Origin: DASZRZ01 sp963732925
GTDB taxonomy: Bacteria; Acidobacteriota; Terriglobia; Terriglobales; Acidobacteriaceae
Assembly (NCBI GenBank): GCA_963732925.1
Contig: CAVTBJ010000005.1
Location: forward strand, 62,001 to 126,000
Length of the DNA: 64,000 bases
Reading direction: 5' to 3'
The notes beneath the pieces were generated by a model, which did not search any database, was not told the DNA's origin, and saw only the letters and a program-made list of their open reading frames with translations. The position numbers were made by a program, and so were the translations under genes. Shown here in pieces: positions 36,901 through 45,245 of the stretch. Positions within the stretch are counted from its first letter, which is position 1. Each line of letters begins with the position of its first letter.

Positions 36901-37642
36901 CGCCCGCGCGGCCTAACTCAGCACTGTAACTGCTGGTTTGCACCTTGAACTCCTGCAGCGCGTCCACGGAGGGCCGATAGAGGTAGGTGCTGCCATTGAT
37001 GTAGTCGGAAACGTTGGAGTTATTGTCAACACCGTCCAACAGGTAATTGTTGGCGTAAATGTCACGCCCGTTAGCGGCAAAGCTCCCAGTCGCCCCAAAA
37101 CCACGGGCATCCTGGGGGCCTTGAATCACTCCAGGACTCAATTGCGCCAGAAAAGTGTAGTTTCGGCCATTCAGAGGCAGATCGTTGATCGTCCGGGACT
37201 GGACAGTGGCTCCCAGCGACGCCTCTTGAGTTTGCAGCTGCGCTGCCTCCGCCGTCACGTTGACTTCGGTAGCGACGGTGCTCAGAGCCAGCGAAAAGTC
37301 TGCATTAAATCTCTGCTGAATTCCGAGAACGATATTTTCCCGACGACTTGAGGCGAATCCAGGCGCCTCAACCAAGAGGGTGTACGTCCCAATGCGAAGC
37401 GATGGGAACTGGTAGTTACCCTCGCTGTTTGCAGTGGTTTTCGATGACACACCAAGATTCTGGTTCGTGATGGTTACCGATGCTCCGGGAATCACCGCGC
37501 CCGAAGAATCCCGCACTGTGCCAACAATGGCTCCTGTATCGACTTGGGCCAGCGACACCACCGAAATCGAGCAGAACAAAACGAGGGTAACCAAACCGCA
37601 GGCATATCGTTTAGTGGTGCGCTTCAGACTTGCAAGCTTCAT
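33917..37642 (-). pseudogene. Oar-like TonB-dependent receptor with multiple frameshifts
   Basis: The ATG at 37642 has AGGAGAGAG upstream. Signal peptide, carboxypeptidase-regulatory-like domain (DTGAIVGTVRDSSGAVIPGA), plug (LPLNGRNYTFLAQLSPGVIQ, LLDGVDNN) and barrel are all present. The total is about 1240 codons, a normal length, so nothing large is missing. The frame breaks at about 36530, 36470, 35250, 35220, 34820, 34620 and 34090, each by one or two bases with codon identity preserved on both sides. The end reads DERQIQLALKYYF at the stop at 33917. It is divergent from an intact regulator and closely similar to the receptor remnant at 24885. Confidence 0.88.
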
Positions 37643-37891
37643 ATCTCTCTCCTGTGCTTCTGCAACGCTGCTAACTTTCCGAAAGTGTGCTTCTCTCGTC
37701 TGGCCACACCGCATACTTTCGGGGCGCAAAATTCAAGCAGGACTCGAACGTCCTTAATGCACTCGTGGAGCCGATGAGGGCCCGAATGTATGGTCCTCAG
37801 GCGTAGGGCTGCAAGGTTGTTGCTGTTATGGCAGGACGTAATTTACGGTTCTATCATAATAAGTTTCTGAAAACAATGTACTTATTAATAG

Positions 37892-37920
37892 TTGACGGCC
37901 CCTTGCTTCCGCAGTAGCAT
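37892..37920 (+). promoter_or_regulatory. Possible sigma-70-like promoter for the regulator gene
   Basis: TTGACG (37892-37897), a 17-base spacer, then TAGCAT (37915-37920). It lies in an AT-richer divergent intergenic region and points at the regulator gene, leaving a leader of roughly 110 bases. Sequence match only. Confidence 0.3.
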
Positions 37921-37942
37921 ACGTCCTCGTTAATGAAACACT

Positions 37943-37978
37943 GCATTGTGGGACACGTAGAGGCCGCATTGTGAGACA
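37943..37978. repeat. Direct repeat pair GCATTGTGnGACA upstream of the regulator
   Basis: Two copies of a 13-base element (37943-37955 and 37966-37978) differ at one base and are spaced 23 bases start to start, about two helical turns. A 10-base palindrome (GTACCGGTAC, 37990-37999) follows. The position between the divergent receptor and regulator genes suggests operator sites, perhaps autoregulatory. Confidence 0.4.
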
Positions 37979-38038
37979 TTCACGGACATGTACCGGTACC
38001 TGGCTCGCGACTATGCGGGCACCTGAAAGAGGTTGAAT

Positions 38039-39271
38039 TTGAGCCATCTGCAAACAACGCGGGCTCCTGATTACAGCGAGGCCGAACGGGAGCAGATAAT
38101 TGGACAGGTCAACCGACTTTGCGAGAGCCCAAGATTCAGCTCTAGCAGGCGCTATCCGGAGCTGCTCAGGTATGTCGTCGTGCAGACCCTTGCGGGTCGT
38201 AGCGACCAGATTAAGGAACGCACCCTCGGAATTGAGGTCTTCCACCGCAGTGCGGACTACGACAGCAGTGCCGATCCTACGGTTCGTATCGCAGCATCTG
38301 AAGTTCGAAAACGCTTAGCGCAGTATTACTACGAGCCCGGTCGAGAACGCGAGCTGCGAATCGAATTGCCTGTGGGAAGCTACGTCCCCTCCTTCATATT
38401 CCCTGATTCTGAACCTACCGGCCATGCCACGAGCTGGCCAGAGCAGATTGTCCCACCCCCTACGACCTCAGTTCGTCGGCCCTTGAGGGCTGGCATTTTC
38501 CTTGCAGCGGTCGCGGTGCTCATAGCGGTTTTCGTCCTCTTTGCTATCAGGCAGAGGACGTCGCTTCCTAACGATCGGAAAGTCTCGACGAGCGGTGTCT
38601 TGCCTGAAAGCCCCGCTACTTTGAGGTTCGATCAATTCTGGCAACAAATAGTCTCCTCGAGCGGGCAGGTGCAGCTGTGCATGGGGTTATGGACGGATAC
38701 CGATCCAAACGGGCCGGGCTCTGCGGCTGGCGTAAGTGATTTCAAGGGGATGGCGAGAATCGAAGACATGCTCGAACGCCGCCAGAAGCGGATAATGCCG
38801 ATTGTGCGCATGATCGGGCCCGGGCCCACAAAATTTTTGGGGTTTCTCGACGGACCCGTGATTTATGTAGGCGCTCCTGCCCCACTTGCCTCAATTATGG
38901 GGTCCTGGCGCTTCCGGCTCGAAACCAATGCCAGGGATCGGAGATTTTGGATTCGGGATCACGATTCCACTTATGACAAACGGTGGCATACGGAAATCAT
39001 TCCGCTGAACCAGCGAGGCGAGAGCTACGCGATTGTGACCCGCATTATTGCTGGCAGGTTTAACCTTCCTATGCTTTTTGTGACTGGCACCGATTCCACG
39101 ACCAGGGCTGGCGCCGTCGAGATGCTAACCGATGCGCGCAACGCCGATGCACTCTTTGGCAACGCCCCCGCCCATTGGGAAGACATGAACTATCAGGCGG
39201 TTATCGAGAGTCGGCCTGAAGCTGCGGACCACATTTCAGCGAAGGTCCTTGTCACGCAATTCTGGAAGTGA
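38039..39271 (+). CDS. Membrane-anchored regulator-like protein, divergent from a TonB-dependent receptor
   Basis: 410 residues starting at the TTG at 38039, six bases after AAAGAGG; an in-frame TTG at 38033 touches the ribosome site. Residues about 20-122 form the domain seen at the N-terminus of many acidobacterial TolB/TPR/cyclase-like proteins (RYPELLRYVVVQTLAG, RTLGIEVFHRSADYD, RIAASEVRKRLAQYY, ELPVGSYVP). It is presumed DNA-binding and winged-helix-like, which I cannot prove from sequence. One TM helix (about 150-170) follows, then a periplasmic domain of about 240 residues ending in QFWK. A cytoplasmic DNA-binding head on a periplasmic sensor would resemble CadC/ToxR. A truncated paralogue sits next to a truncated receptor at 25.4 kb. 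Confidence 0.75.
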   Translation: MSHLQTTRAPDYSEAEREQIIGQVNRLCESPRFSSSRRYPELLRYVVVQTLAGRSDQIKERTLGIEVFHRSADYDSSADPTVRIAASEVRKRLAQYYYEPGRERELRIELPVGSYVPSFIFPDSEPTGHATSWPEQIVPPPTTSVRRPLRAGIFLAAVAVLIAVFVLFAIRQRTSLPNDRKVSTSGVLPESPATLRFDQFWQQIVSSSGQVQLCMGLWTDTDPNGPGSAAGVSDFKGMARIEDMLERRQKRIMPIVRMIGPGPTKFLGFLDGPVIYVGAPAPLASIMGSWRFRLETNARDRRFWIRDHDSTYDKRWHTEIIPLNQRGESYAIVTRIIAGRFNLPMLFVTGTDSTTRAGAVEMLTDARNADALFGNAPAHWEDMNYQAVIESRPEAADHISAKVLVTQFWK

Positions 39272-39326
39272 TCGGCATTTCCGACGGCTGGAACCGGATC
39301 ACCGAGTGCGATTCGCGTGACTGTGT

Positions 39327-40436
39327 CTACTCCGTACCGGCGAGTTTGTAGCCAGCGGGAATATCGAACTGCGAATCGGGAATCGCTTCGGATGAGAACC
39401 CGGTCAGTTCCGTGGTGGATTCCAGAAGAACGCTCTGAGTAACATTGCCCGCTTGTGGCTGGTCGCCGGCCGGCTTCTCCTGCGGCTGGTCCTGTTTGTT
39501 CCTGTGGCCAAAGTGGCCAAGTCCCCCGAACCCTCCCAGCCTGCTGGTGATCTCCGACGTTGCGCTCCTTTTGGCAACCTCTCCGGCGCTGGGCATCTTG
39601 ATTTCGTTGGATGGCGGCAACTCCGCTTCGGAGGCGGCCGGGAGCGGCTGGCCGTTGGCAGTCATTCCCATGCGCATGACCTGCATCACGGGCACACCTT
39701 TCAGCTTGGACATTTCTTTGACCATTGCAGCCATGCCCTCCGCCGATCCTGGTTGCATGGCCGCCATCGCGGGCTTCAAAGCGCCGCTGAAGACCATTCC
39801 CATCTTGGTCGCAAAGCGGCGGTTGAAATCACGCACCTCATCATAACCAGGGATTTCTGCGGCGTTCCACATATCATTCGTAAACGCGAGAGCTCCCTTT
39901 TGCCCGGTCTGCTGGTCTGTTCCTTCCAGAACCATAGTCAGAATGGCTTCCTTGGCATCCAGTCCGGACACGTTCTTGCTGGCTTCGGTGTTGCGGACGG
40001 CGACCTTGAAATCCATTTTTACGTTCTGTGCTTCGTTTTGTGCATCGTTTCCCTGTTGCTGGGCAGGCTGGCTGGCTGACTGTTGCTCCGCCTTTTTCCG
40101 TGCTTCTTCCATGGCCTGCCGCATTTGCTCAAACGTCATTACCGTGTACTGCTTCTTCTTGTGATCCAGGGTGGTGATTGTCTCCTTGTCGAGATCGACA
40201 ATCTGGGTGTCATCCGGGTTGATGTTCGCCATGCGATTGCCTTTGATCAGCACGGTGGAGGTAATTGGCTCAGTGGCGCGCTTGGCGTCCTTGCTGAAAG
40301 CTCCAGCGAACTTCATCATCCCGACCAGCGCGCCCCCGGTAATCTGCGTGGTCTCCTGATAGTGAAAATCGGCGAAGGACGAAGTCGTTAACAACCCAGA
40401 AAGACACAAGCATGTGATTGCCTTCTTCAAATTCAT
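39327..40436 (-). CDS. Exported protein of unknown function (DUF4412-like)
   Basis: 369 residues with a signal peptide (about 1-22; SSFADFHYQETTQ) and GGGAGTGAG upstream. The N-terminal half has the layout of DUF4412-type proteins: STVLIKGNRMANI, TQIVDLDKETITTLDHKKKQ, YTVMTFEQM. A Gln/Ala-rich linker (about 112-135) and a Gly/His-rich stretch (GGFGGLGHFGHRN, about 300-313) follow. The product should be periplasmic or outer-membrane associated. Convergent with the regulator gene, with a 55-base gap. The function is unknown. Confidence 0.7.
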   Translation of the reverse strand: MNLKKAITCLCLSGLLTTSSFADFHYQETTQITGGALVGMMKFAGAFSKDAKRATEPITSTVLIKGNRMANINPDDTQIVDLDKETITTLDHKKKQYTVMTFEQMRQAMEEARKKAEQQSASQPAQQQGNDAQNEAQNVKMDFKVAVRNTEASKNVSGLDAKEAILTMVLEGTDQQTGQKGALAFTNDMWNAAEIPGYDEVRDFNRRFATKMGMVFSGALKPAMAAMQPGSAEGMAAMVKEMSKLKGVPVMQVMRMGMTANGQPLPAASEAELPPSNEIKMPSAGEVAKRSATSEITSRLGGFGGLGHFGHRNKQDQPQEKPAGDQPQAGNVTQSVLLESTTELTGFSSEAIPDSQFDIPAGYKLAGTE

Positions 40437-40761
40437 GGCTCACTCCCCAGCAGACTATGACTTGGGCCCGGACACTAAAGGTCGAAATTGTACGTTGAAC
40501 ATCCTCCCCAAGGAAAGAGGTCTGGCACCTTAGACATAGAAGGCTCAAGGTAGCACTGGCGCAAGCAGTTGCGAGCAGCCACGAGAATTCGGACTAGGGG
40601 TGGGAAGCGGGCTGGCTTATTTTGCGGCCGCTCGCCTTGGCCTTCGCTGTTGGCTCAATTCCCAATTCGAATGTTCAGCAGCCAGCGCGCCGGCGCGGAT
40701 GGCATGGAGTCCCGCAGTCGCGAACTTAGACAACGAGAGGAAGAGCTATAATTCACGGCAG
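40437..40761. other. Divergent intergenic region
   Basis: About 325 bases between divergent genes. An upstream extension of the next frame (from 40600) is open but lacks protein-like composition, so I do not treat it as coding. Confidence 0.35.
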
Positions 40762-41190
40762 ATGTCTGCTTTCGAATTTAATCTCGACAAGATGGAACGG
40801 ACCCTTGGGCGCCCCTTAAGCGATGAGGAGGTACGCCTGTTGAAGCTTTGGGATCTGACGGTCGGGGCGGCGGAATCCTCCATCGCAGCACAGCAGGCCA
40901 GTCCCGAAGAGGAACCGGAACCGCTCCAAGAATTCGAGGGTCAGTTCAAAGTAGCGTTTGCAAGGGGCCAATATGAGGTCTACTTCGTATGCTCCGAGTT
41001 GAGATTGAAGCCGGTGATGCTTGACGATAAAGAGGACGTAGTCTGGCTTTTGACGCAAGAGCCTTTTTTCTTTGATGACCTTATGGTTCGGCAGGCAGTC
41101 GCGGCGGCTGAGAGCGTCCGACCGACGCTGGTAGGCCATAGCGTCAGTGTTCAGGAAATCCTGTTGCGCAGCATGGGCTTCTCGCACTGA
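40762..41190 (+). CDS. Hypothetical soluble protein
   Basis: 142 residues from the ATG at 40762 (MSAFEFNLDKMERTLGRPLS). The protein is acidic and soluble, with a short Glu/Pro-rich linker (about 45-55) and a C-terminal part with several beta strands (FKVAFARGQYEVYFVCSELR). No family is recognised. The ribosome site is weak (GAGAGGAAGAG is about 20 bases upstream), so an earlier start cannot be excluded. Confidence 0.55.
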   Translation: MSAFEFNLDKMERTLGRPLSDEEVRLLKLWDLTVGAAESSIAAQQASPEEEPEPLQEFEGQFKVAFARGQYEVYFVCSELRLKPVMLDDKEDVVWLLTQEPFFFDDLMVRQAVAAAESVRPTLVGHSVSVQEILLRSMGFSH

Positions 41191-41262
41191 GGGCCACGCC
41201 TTGTCTCGCGTTCCGCACCACGGACGAGGAGCACGGGTGATTCGCACAAATAGACTGGCAAG

Positions 41263-42927
41263 TCAGGCATCTACCCGGTAGGGCCGCATGGTCTCATTGT
41301 CTTCGTGTTCCAGCATGTGGCAATGATAGGCGGAGCGTCCCACGCAATTGTCGAAGCGCACAAGGATGGTCAGCACCTCGCCCGGATTGACCCGCGCAGT
41401 GTCTTTCCAGCCGAACTCCGTATCGAGAGTCCGGCGCGGTCCCACCAGGCGCAGAGTTCCTTTGGCGAATGCCGCGGTGTCAAAGCCCTGGCGTTCCACT
41501 ACCTGGAATTGAACCATGTGCAGGTGCATCGGGTGCGCATCCGAGGTGGTATTGATGAAGCGCCATTTTTCTACGGAGCCATACTTCACAATCTCGGTCA
41601 CCGGGTCGTCATAGCCCTTGCCATCAATTTTCACCGACAGCGTGTGGCCGCTCCTGTCGCGATACTCATACACCGCCAGGTCCCGGGTCTTGACCACTTC
41701 CTTGGGATCAAGCGGCGCGAACGGCACCTTCCACGCCTTAAGAATTTTGTCGAACGGCTTCGCGGGAACCGACAGCGGCAGAACCACCCGGATCTGCATC
41801 AACTCGTTCAGCGGAGCTCCATCCAGCATCGAATCCTTTTCCCATCCCGGATAGGGCGCGAGAGCGTCATTGGACAGCGTGATGGTCTTGCCTTCCAGCC
41901 CGGAGAAATCAACGATCAGGTCCGCCCGTTCGGCGGGGGCGAGAGAAAGGGAATCCAGAGACACCGGAGAGGAAAGCAAGCCCGAATCCGTTCCGATCTG
42001 AGCAAACTTCACCAGTGAGGGGATGCCATAGGGACTCTTGGCCAGATTGAAGAACAGATGGAAAAAACGCGCGTTCGATCCATTGAGCATGCGTAGCCGG
42101 TAGGGCCGGGGCTCCACATTCAGGAAAGGAAAAATGGCCCCATTGATGACCGGGAGGTCCCCAAAGAATTCCGGCCCCCAGACCCCGGGTGGAAGCTTGA
42201 TGCCGTCGTCGTGGCTGGGAGCGTAGACCAGTTGTCCAGCGGCATCGACGCTTCGGTCCTGCAGCAGCAGTGGAATCTCGAATTTTCCCGAGGGCAGGTC
42301 CAATTCCTGCTCCTGCTCATCCCGCAACAGATAGACTCCCGCCAGCCCGGCATAGACGTTCAGCCGGGTAATCCCCATGGCGTGATCGTGGTACCAGAGC
42401 ATGGCTCCCGGCTGTTCATTGGGGTAGACGTAGGTAGCGGACTCTCCGGATGGGAACCACTTTTCGGCCAGCCCGTCGTCTTCCGGCCGGTTGCGGGCGC
42501 CATGGAGATGGGTAACTGCCCTTACTGCCGGGGACGGCGGCGCAGCACCGTGAATGTGGGGATCGATGGCAAAAAGGGGCTTCTTGGGAAGGTGATTCTC
42601 CCACTTCACGAAAATCCTCTGCCCTCGCCGCGCTTCCAAAGTTGGACCGGGATACTGCCCCTCATAGCCCCACAAGGTCGCGGGAGGCAGTTGCGAATGC
42701 AGTCTCTTGCGAAACTCGATCATTCGCACGCGGTAGTAAGGCACTCCATCGTGATGTTCGCTGGACTCAAGTACCGAAGGGATAGGCAGCGGATCAATAT
42801 ATTTCTGCAGCCGCGTTTCCCAGCCCGGCTCCTGACTGACATGCAGGCTCGGTTGTATCTGCCCGGCGCCCCTGGCTAAAGACAAGCCCGCCAGCGAACA
42901 AAGCCTGAGAAAATCCCGCCGAATCAT
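41263..42927 (-). CDS. Tat-exported multicopper oxidase (CotA/laccase-like)
   Basis: 554 residues. The N-terminus MIRRDFLRLCSLAG is a Tat signal, and the ATG has AGGAGAGA upstream. All copper-binding regions are visible: HLHGARNRP, WYHDHAMGITRLNVYAGLAG, HPMHLHMVQFQVV and YHCHMLEHEDNETM, giving type 1, 2 and 3 sites, with Met as the likely axial ligand. Three cupredoxin domains are implied by length. It should oxidise phenolics, bilirubin-like compounds or metals in the periplasm and reduce O2 to water. It is divergent from the phospholipase gene. Confidence 0.92.
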   Translation of the reverse strand: MIRRDFLRLCSLAGLSLARGAGQIQPSLHVSQEPGWETRLQKYIDPLPIPSVLESSEHHDGVPYYRVRMIEFRKRLHSQLPPATLWGYEGQYPGPTLEARRGQRIFVKWENHLPKKPLFAIDPHIHGAAPPSPAVRAVTHLHGARNRPEDDGLAEKWFPSGESATYVYPNEQPGAMLWYHDHAMGITRLNVYAGLAGVYLLRDEQEQELDLPSGKFEIPLLLQDRSVDAAGQLVYAPSHDDGIKLPPGVWGPEFFGDLPVINGAIFPFLNVEPRPYRLRMLNGSNARFFHLFFNLAKSPYGIPSLVKFAQIGTDSGLLSSPVSLDSLSLAPAERADLIVDFSGLEGKTITLSNDALAPYPGWEKDSMLDGAPLNELMQIRVVLPLSVPAKPFDKILKAWKVPFAPLDPKEVVKTRDLAVYEYRDRSGHTLSVKIDGKGYDDPVTEIVKYGSVEKWRFINTTSDAHPMHLHMVQFQVVERQGFDTAAFAKGTLRLVGPRRTLDTEFGWKDTARVNPGEVLTILVRFDNCVGRSAYHCHMLEHEDNETMRPYRVDA

Positions 42928-43075
42928 TCTCTCCTATACATATCACACGGTGGATGCTCCCCAGATCCAAGGCTGGCAAACTATCCGCACCGCAACAGCT
43001 TCCGGGCAATCGCCGGCCAAGACAACATTCCAGCTCTGCTTTTCATCCAACTTTCAGTAGCTGTTCGCAAGACCC

Positions 43076-45223
43076 ATGCGCTCATTTAGCTATCTCGCCC
43101 TAGTCCTGGCTTGCGCTGCCACGATTGCTTGCACTGGTATTCCGAGCAGCCTTCCTCCGGCGCAGCAGAATCCGTCTTCCTACCCCCTCACCGTCAATAT
43201 TGCGGGAAGTGGCGGGAGTGTCACCAGCAATCCCGCAGGGCTCTCCTGCAACGGAGCCACCTGTTCCGGGACGTTTACCTCGGGCGCTTCCGTTGTTCTC
43301 ACGGCTTCGACCCAGCAGGGTTCGTCCTTCAGCGGCTGGGGCGGCGCCTGCAGCGGGACCGGCGCTTGTACCGTCACCATGAATGCTGCCCAAAGCGTGA
43401 CCGCGAACTTTGGGGTGCAGACCAGCCAGTTCCCCCTGCAAATTCAGCTTTCCGGAAGTGGAACAGGATCGGTAAGCAGCGCTCCAGCAGGCATTACCTG
43501 CGGGTCGACCTGCAGCGCTAACTTCCCGGCGGGAACCCAAGTGACGCTCACGTCCAGCGCGGCGGCGGGTTCGTCCTTCAGCGGCTGGGGCGGCGCCTGC
43601 AGCGGGACCGGTGCTTGTACCGTCACCATGAATGCTGCCCAAACCGTAACTGCCAGCTTCGCGGTGCACACCAGCCAGTTTCAGTTGCAGGTGCAGCTTT
43701 CCGGCACCGGAGCGGGCTCCGTGAACAGCACGCCCGGCGGGATCGATTGTGGCCCGACCTGCACTGCCAGCTTTCCCGCCGGAACCCAGGTGACGCTGAT
43801 GGCGGCCGCCACTGCCGGGTCGCAGTTCGACGGCTGGAGCGGCGCCTGCAGCGGCCAGGATGCTTGCGTGGTCACCATGAACTCCAACCAGAGCGTGACC
43901 GCGAAATTCGACGGCATCAGCACGTCCGGGCTCTCTTCCATCAATCACATCATTTTTATGCTGCTGGAAAATCGCAGTTTCGATCACTACTTCGGGCGCC
44001 TCAACGATTATCGTGCAAAACTCGGATTGCCCCAGGATGTGGACGATCTGGTGATGTATCAGCAAACCCACGGAAGCTTGCCCTCCAATCCCTGCCGTGA
44101 TGGGGCGGCTTGTGGATTCAATGGGGAAACGAGCGTCACCTCGTATCACCTGACGAGCATGTGCGTGGAAAATCCCAGCCCGTCCTGGAATGAAAGCCAT
44201 GTGGACTGGAACGAGGACCACCCTACGTCGCAGACGCCGCTGCTCAACGGCTTCGTCCGGGAAGGGGCAGGAGATGCGATTGCCAACGGCTTTCACGACA
44301 CTGCGGGACGCAGGGTCATGGGTTACTACGACGGGGACGACCTTCCCTACTACTACTTCATGGCCAGTGAATTCGGCACGTCCGACCGCTGGTACTCGCC
44401 TGCCATTACCCGCACTCACCCCAATCGCATGTACTCCATGGCTGCCACTTCCCAGGGGCATGCGTATCCCATTCCATCAGGCGGCGAACAGCTTACCGCC
44501 GAGACCATTTTCCAGCTTCTGGACGAACACGGCATCACCTGGAAGGTGTATGCCGGTGGCACAAGTAGCTACTTTCAGATGTTCACTTATGCCAACTCGC
44601 ACGCCGGCAATATCGTGCCCCTGTCCGACTTCATGATGGACGTGCAGAACGGGACTCTGCCGCAGGTGGCCTTCCTGGAGCCCGGACCGGATACCGACGA
44701 ACACCCCGGAATCGATCCCAATAATCCCGGGCCTGACATTCAATATGACGCCAAATATACCTCTACCCTAATTAACGGCCTCATGAATAGCCCCTCGTGG
44801 AAGGACTCGGCGTTCATCCTCAGCTTTGACGAGGCGGGCGGATTTTATGACCACGTTGCGCCTATGGCGGCCAAAAAACCGGACGGAATAGCGCCTCAGG
44901 ATCTGAGAGATGGCGATATCTGTACCAAAGGGGAGACGGACCCCTCCAACTGCAACTTCGACCGCAGTGGCTATCGCCTGCCGCTCATGGTGATTTCCCC
45001 ATTCAGCAAGCCGCATTATGTTTCGCATACGCCAATGGACTACACGGCAGTGCTCAAATTAATTGAGACCCGGTTCCAGCTTCCCAGCCTTACGGCACGC
45101 GATGCCGCCCAGCCGGACATGACCGAGTTCTTCGACTTCGACAACGTGCCCTGGGCAACTCCTCCCAGTCCGCCCGTTCAGCCGGTTAAGAGCGGCGTCT
45201 GCTACAACGATCACCTCCCCTGA
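43076..45223 (+). CDS. Lipoprotein phospholipase C / phosphoesterase with three InlB-type repeats
   Basis: 715 residues. The lipobox (TIACTG, Cys about 19) predicts an outer-membrane or surface lipoprotein. Residues about 35-280 are three divergent InlB B-repeats with two cysteines each (pattern SFSGWGGACSGTGACTVTMN). From about 290 a phosphoesterase domain of the bacterial phospholipase C/AcpA family begins with HIIFMLLENRSFDHYFGRL, holding the metal-binding Glu-Asn, and continues with HVDWNEDH, SDRWYSPAITRTHPNRMYSM and FILSFDEAGGFYDHV. It should cleave phospholipids or phosphoesters outside the cell. The repeats probably act as spacers or adhesive stalks. Confidence 0.9.
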   Translation: MRSFSYLALVLACAATIACTGIPSSLPPAQQNPSSYPLTVNIAGSGGSVTSNPAGLSCNGATCSGTFTSGASVVLTASTQQGSSFSGWGGACSGTGACTVTMNAAQSVTANFGVQTSQFPLQIQLSGSGTGSVSSAPAGITCGSTCSANFPAGTQVTLTSSAAAGSSFSGWGGACSGTGACTVTMNAAQTVTASFAVHTSQFQLQVQLSGTGAGSVNSTPGGIDCGPTCTASFPAGTQVTLMAAATAGSQFDGWSGACSGQDACVVTMNSNQSVTAKFDGISTSGLSSINHIIFMLLENRSFDHYFGRLNDYRAKLGLPQDVDDLVMYQQTHGSLPSNPCRDGAACGFNGETSVTSYHLTSMCVENPSPSWNESHVDWNEDHPTSQTPLLNGFVREGAGDAIANGFHDTAGRRVMGYYDGDDLPYYYFMASEFGTSDRWYSPAITRTHPNRMYSMAATSQGHAYPIPSGGEQLTAETIFQLLDEHGITWKVYAGGTSSYFQMFTYANSHAGNIVPLSDFMMDVQNGTLPQVAFLEPGPDTDEHPGIDPNNPGPDIQYDAKYTSTLINGLMNSPSWKDSAFILSFDEAGGFYDHVAPMAAKKPDGIAPQDLRDGDICTKGETDPSNCNFDRSGYRLPLMVISPFSKPHYVSHTPMDYTAVLKLIETRFQLPSLTARDAAQPDMTEFFDFDNVPWATPPSPPVQPVKSGVCYNDHLP
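43184..43907 (+). repeat. Three tandem InlB-type repeat units within the phospholipase gene
   Basis: Three units of about 240-250 bases. Units one and two share a 76-base block (43319-43394 and 43568-43643) with a single mismatch, while the flanks differ. That indicates recent duplication or gene conversion. The third unit (around 43812-43888) is more diverged. Confidence 0.75.
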
Positions 45224-45245
45224 GGAGCGCTCATCGCCCGCAGGC

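Noticed and set aside
43100..44461. 453-codon open frame on the minus strand
   Set aside because: Antisense to the phospholipase gene; its apparent repeats mirror the InlB repeat DNA.
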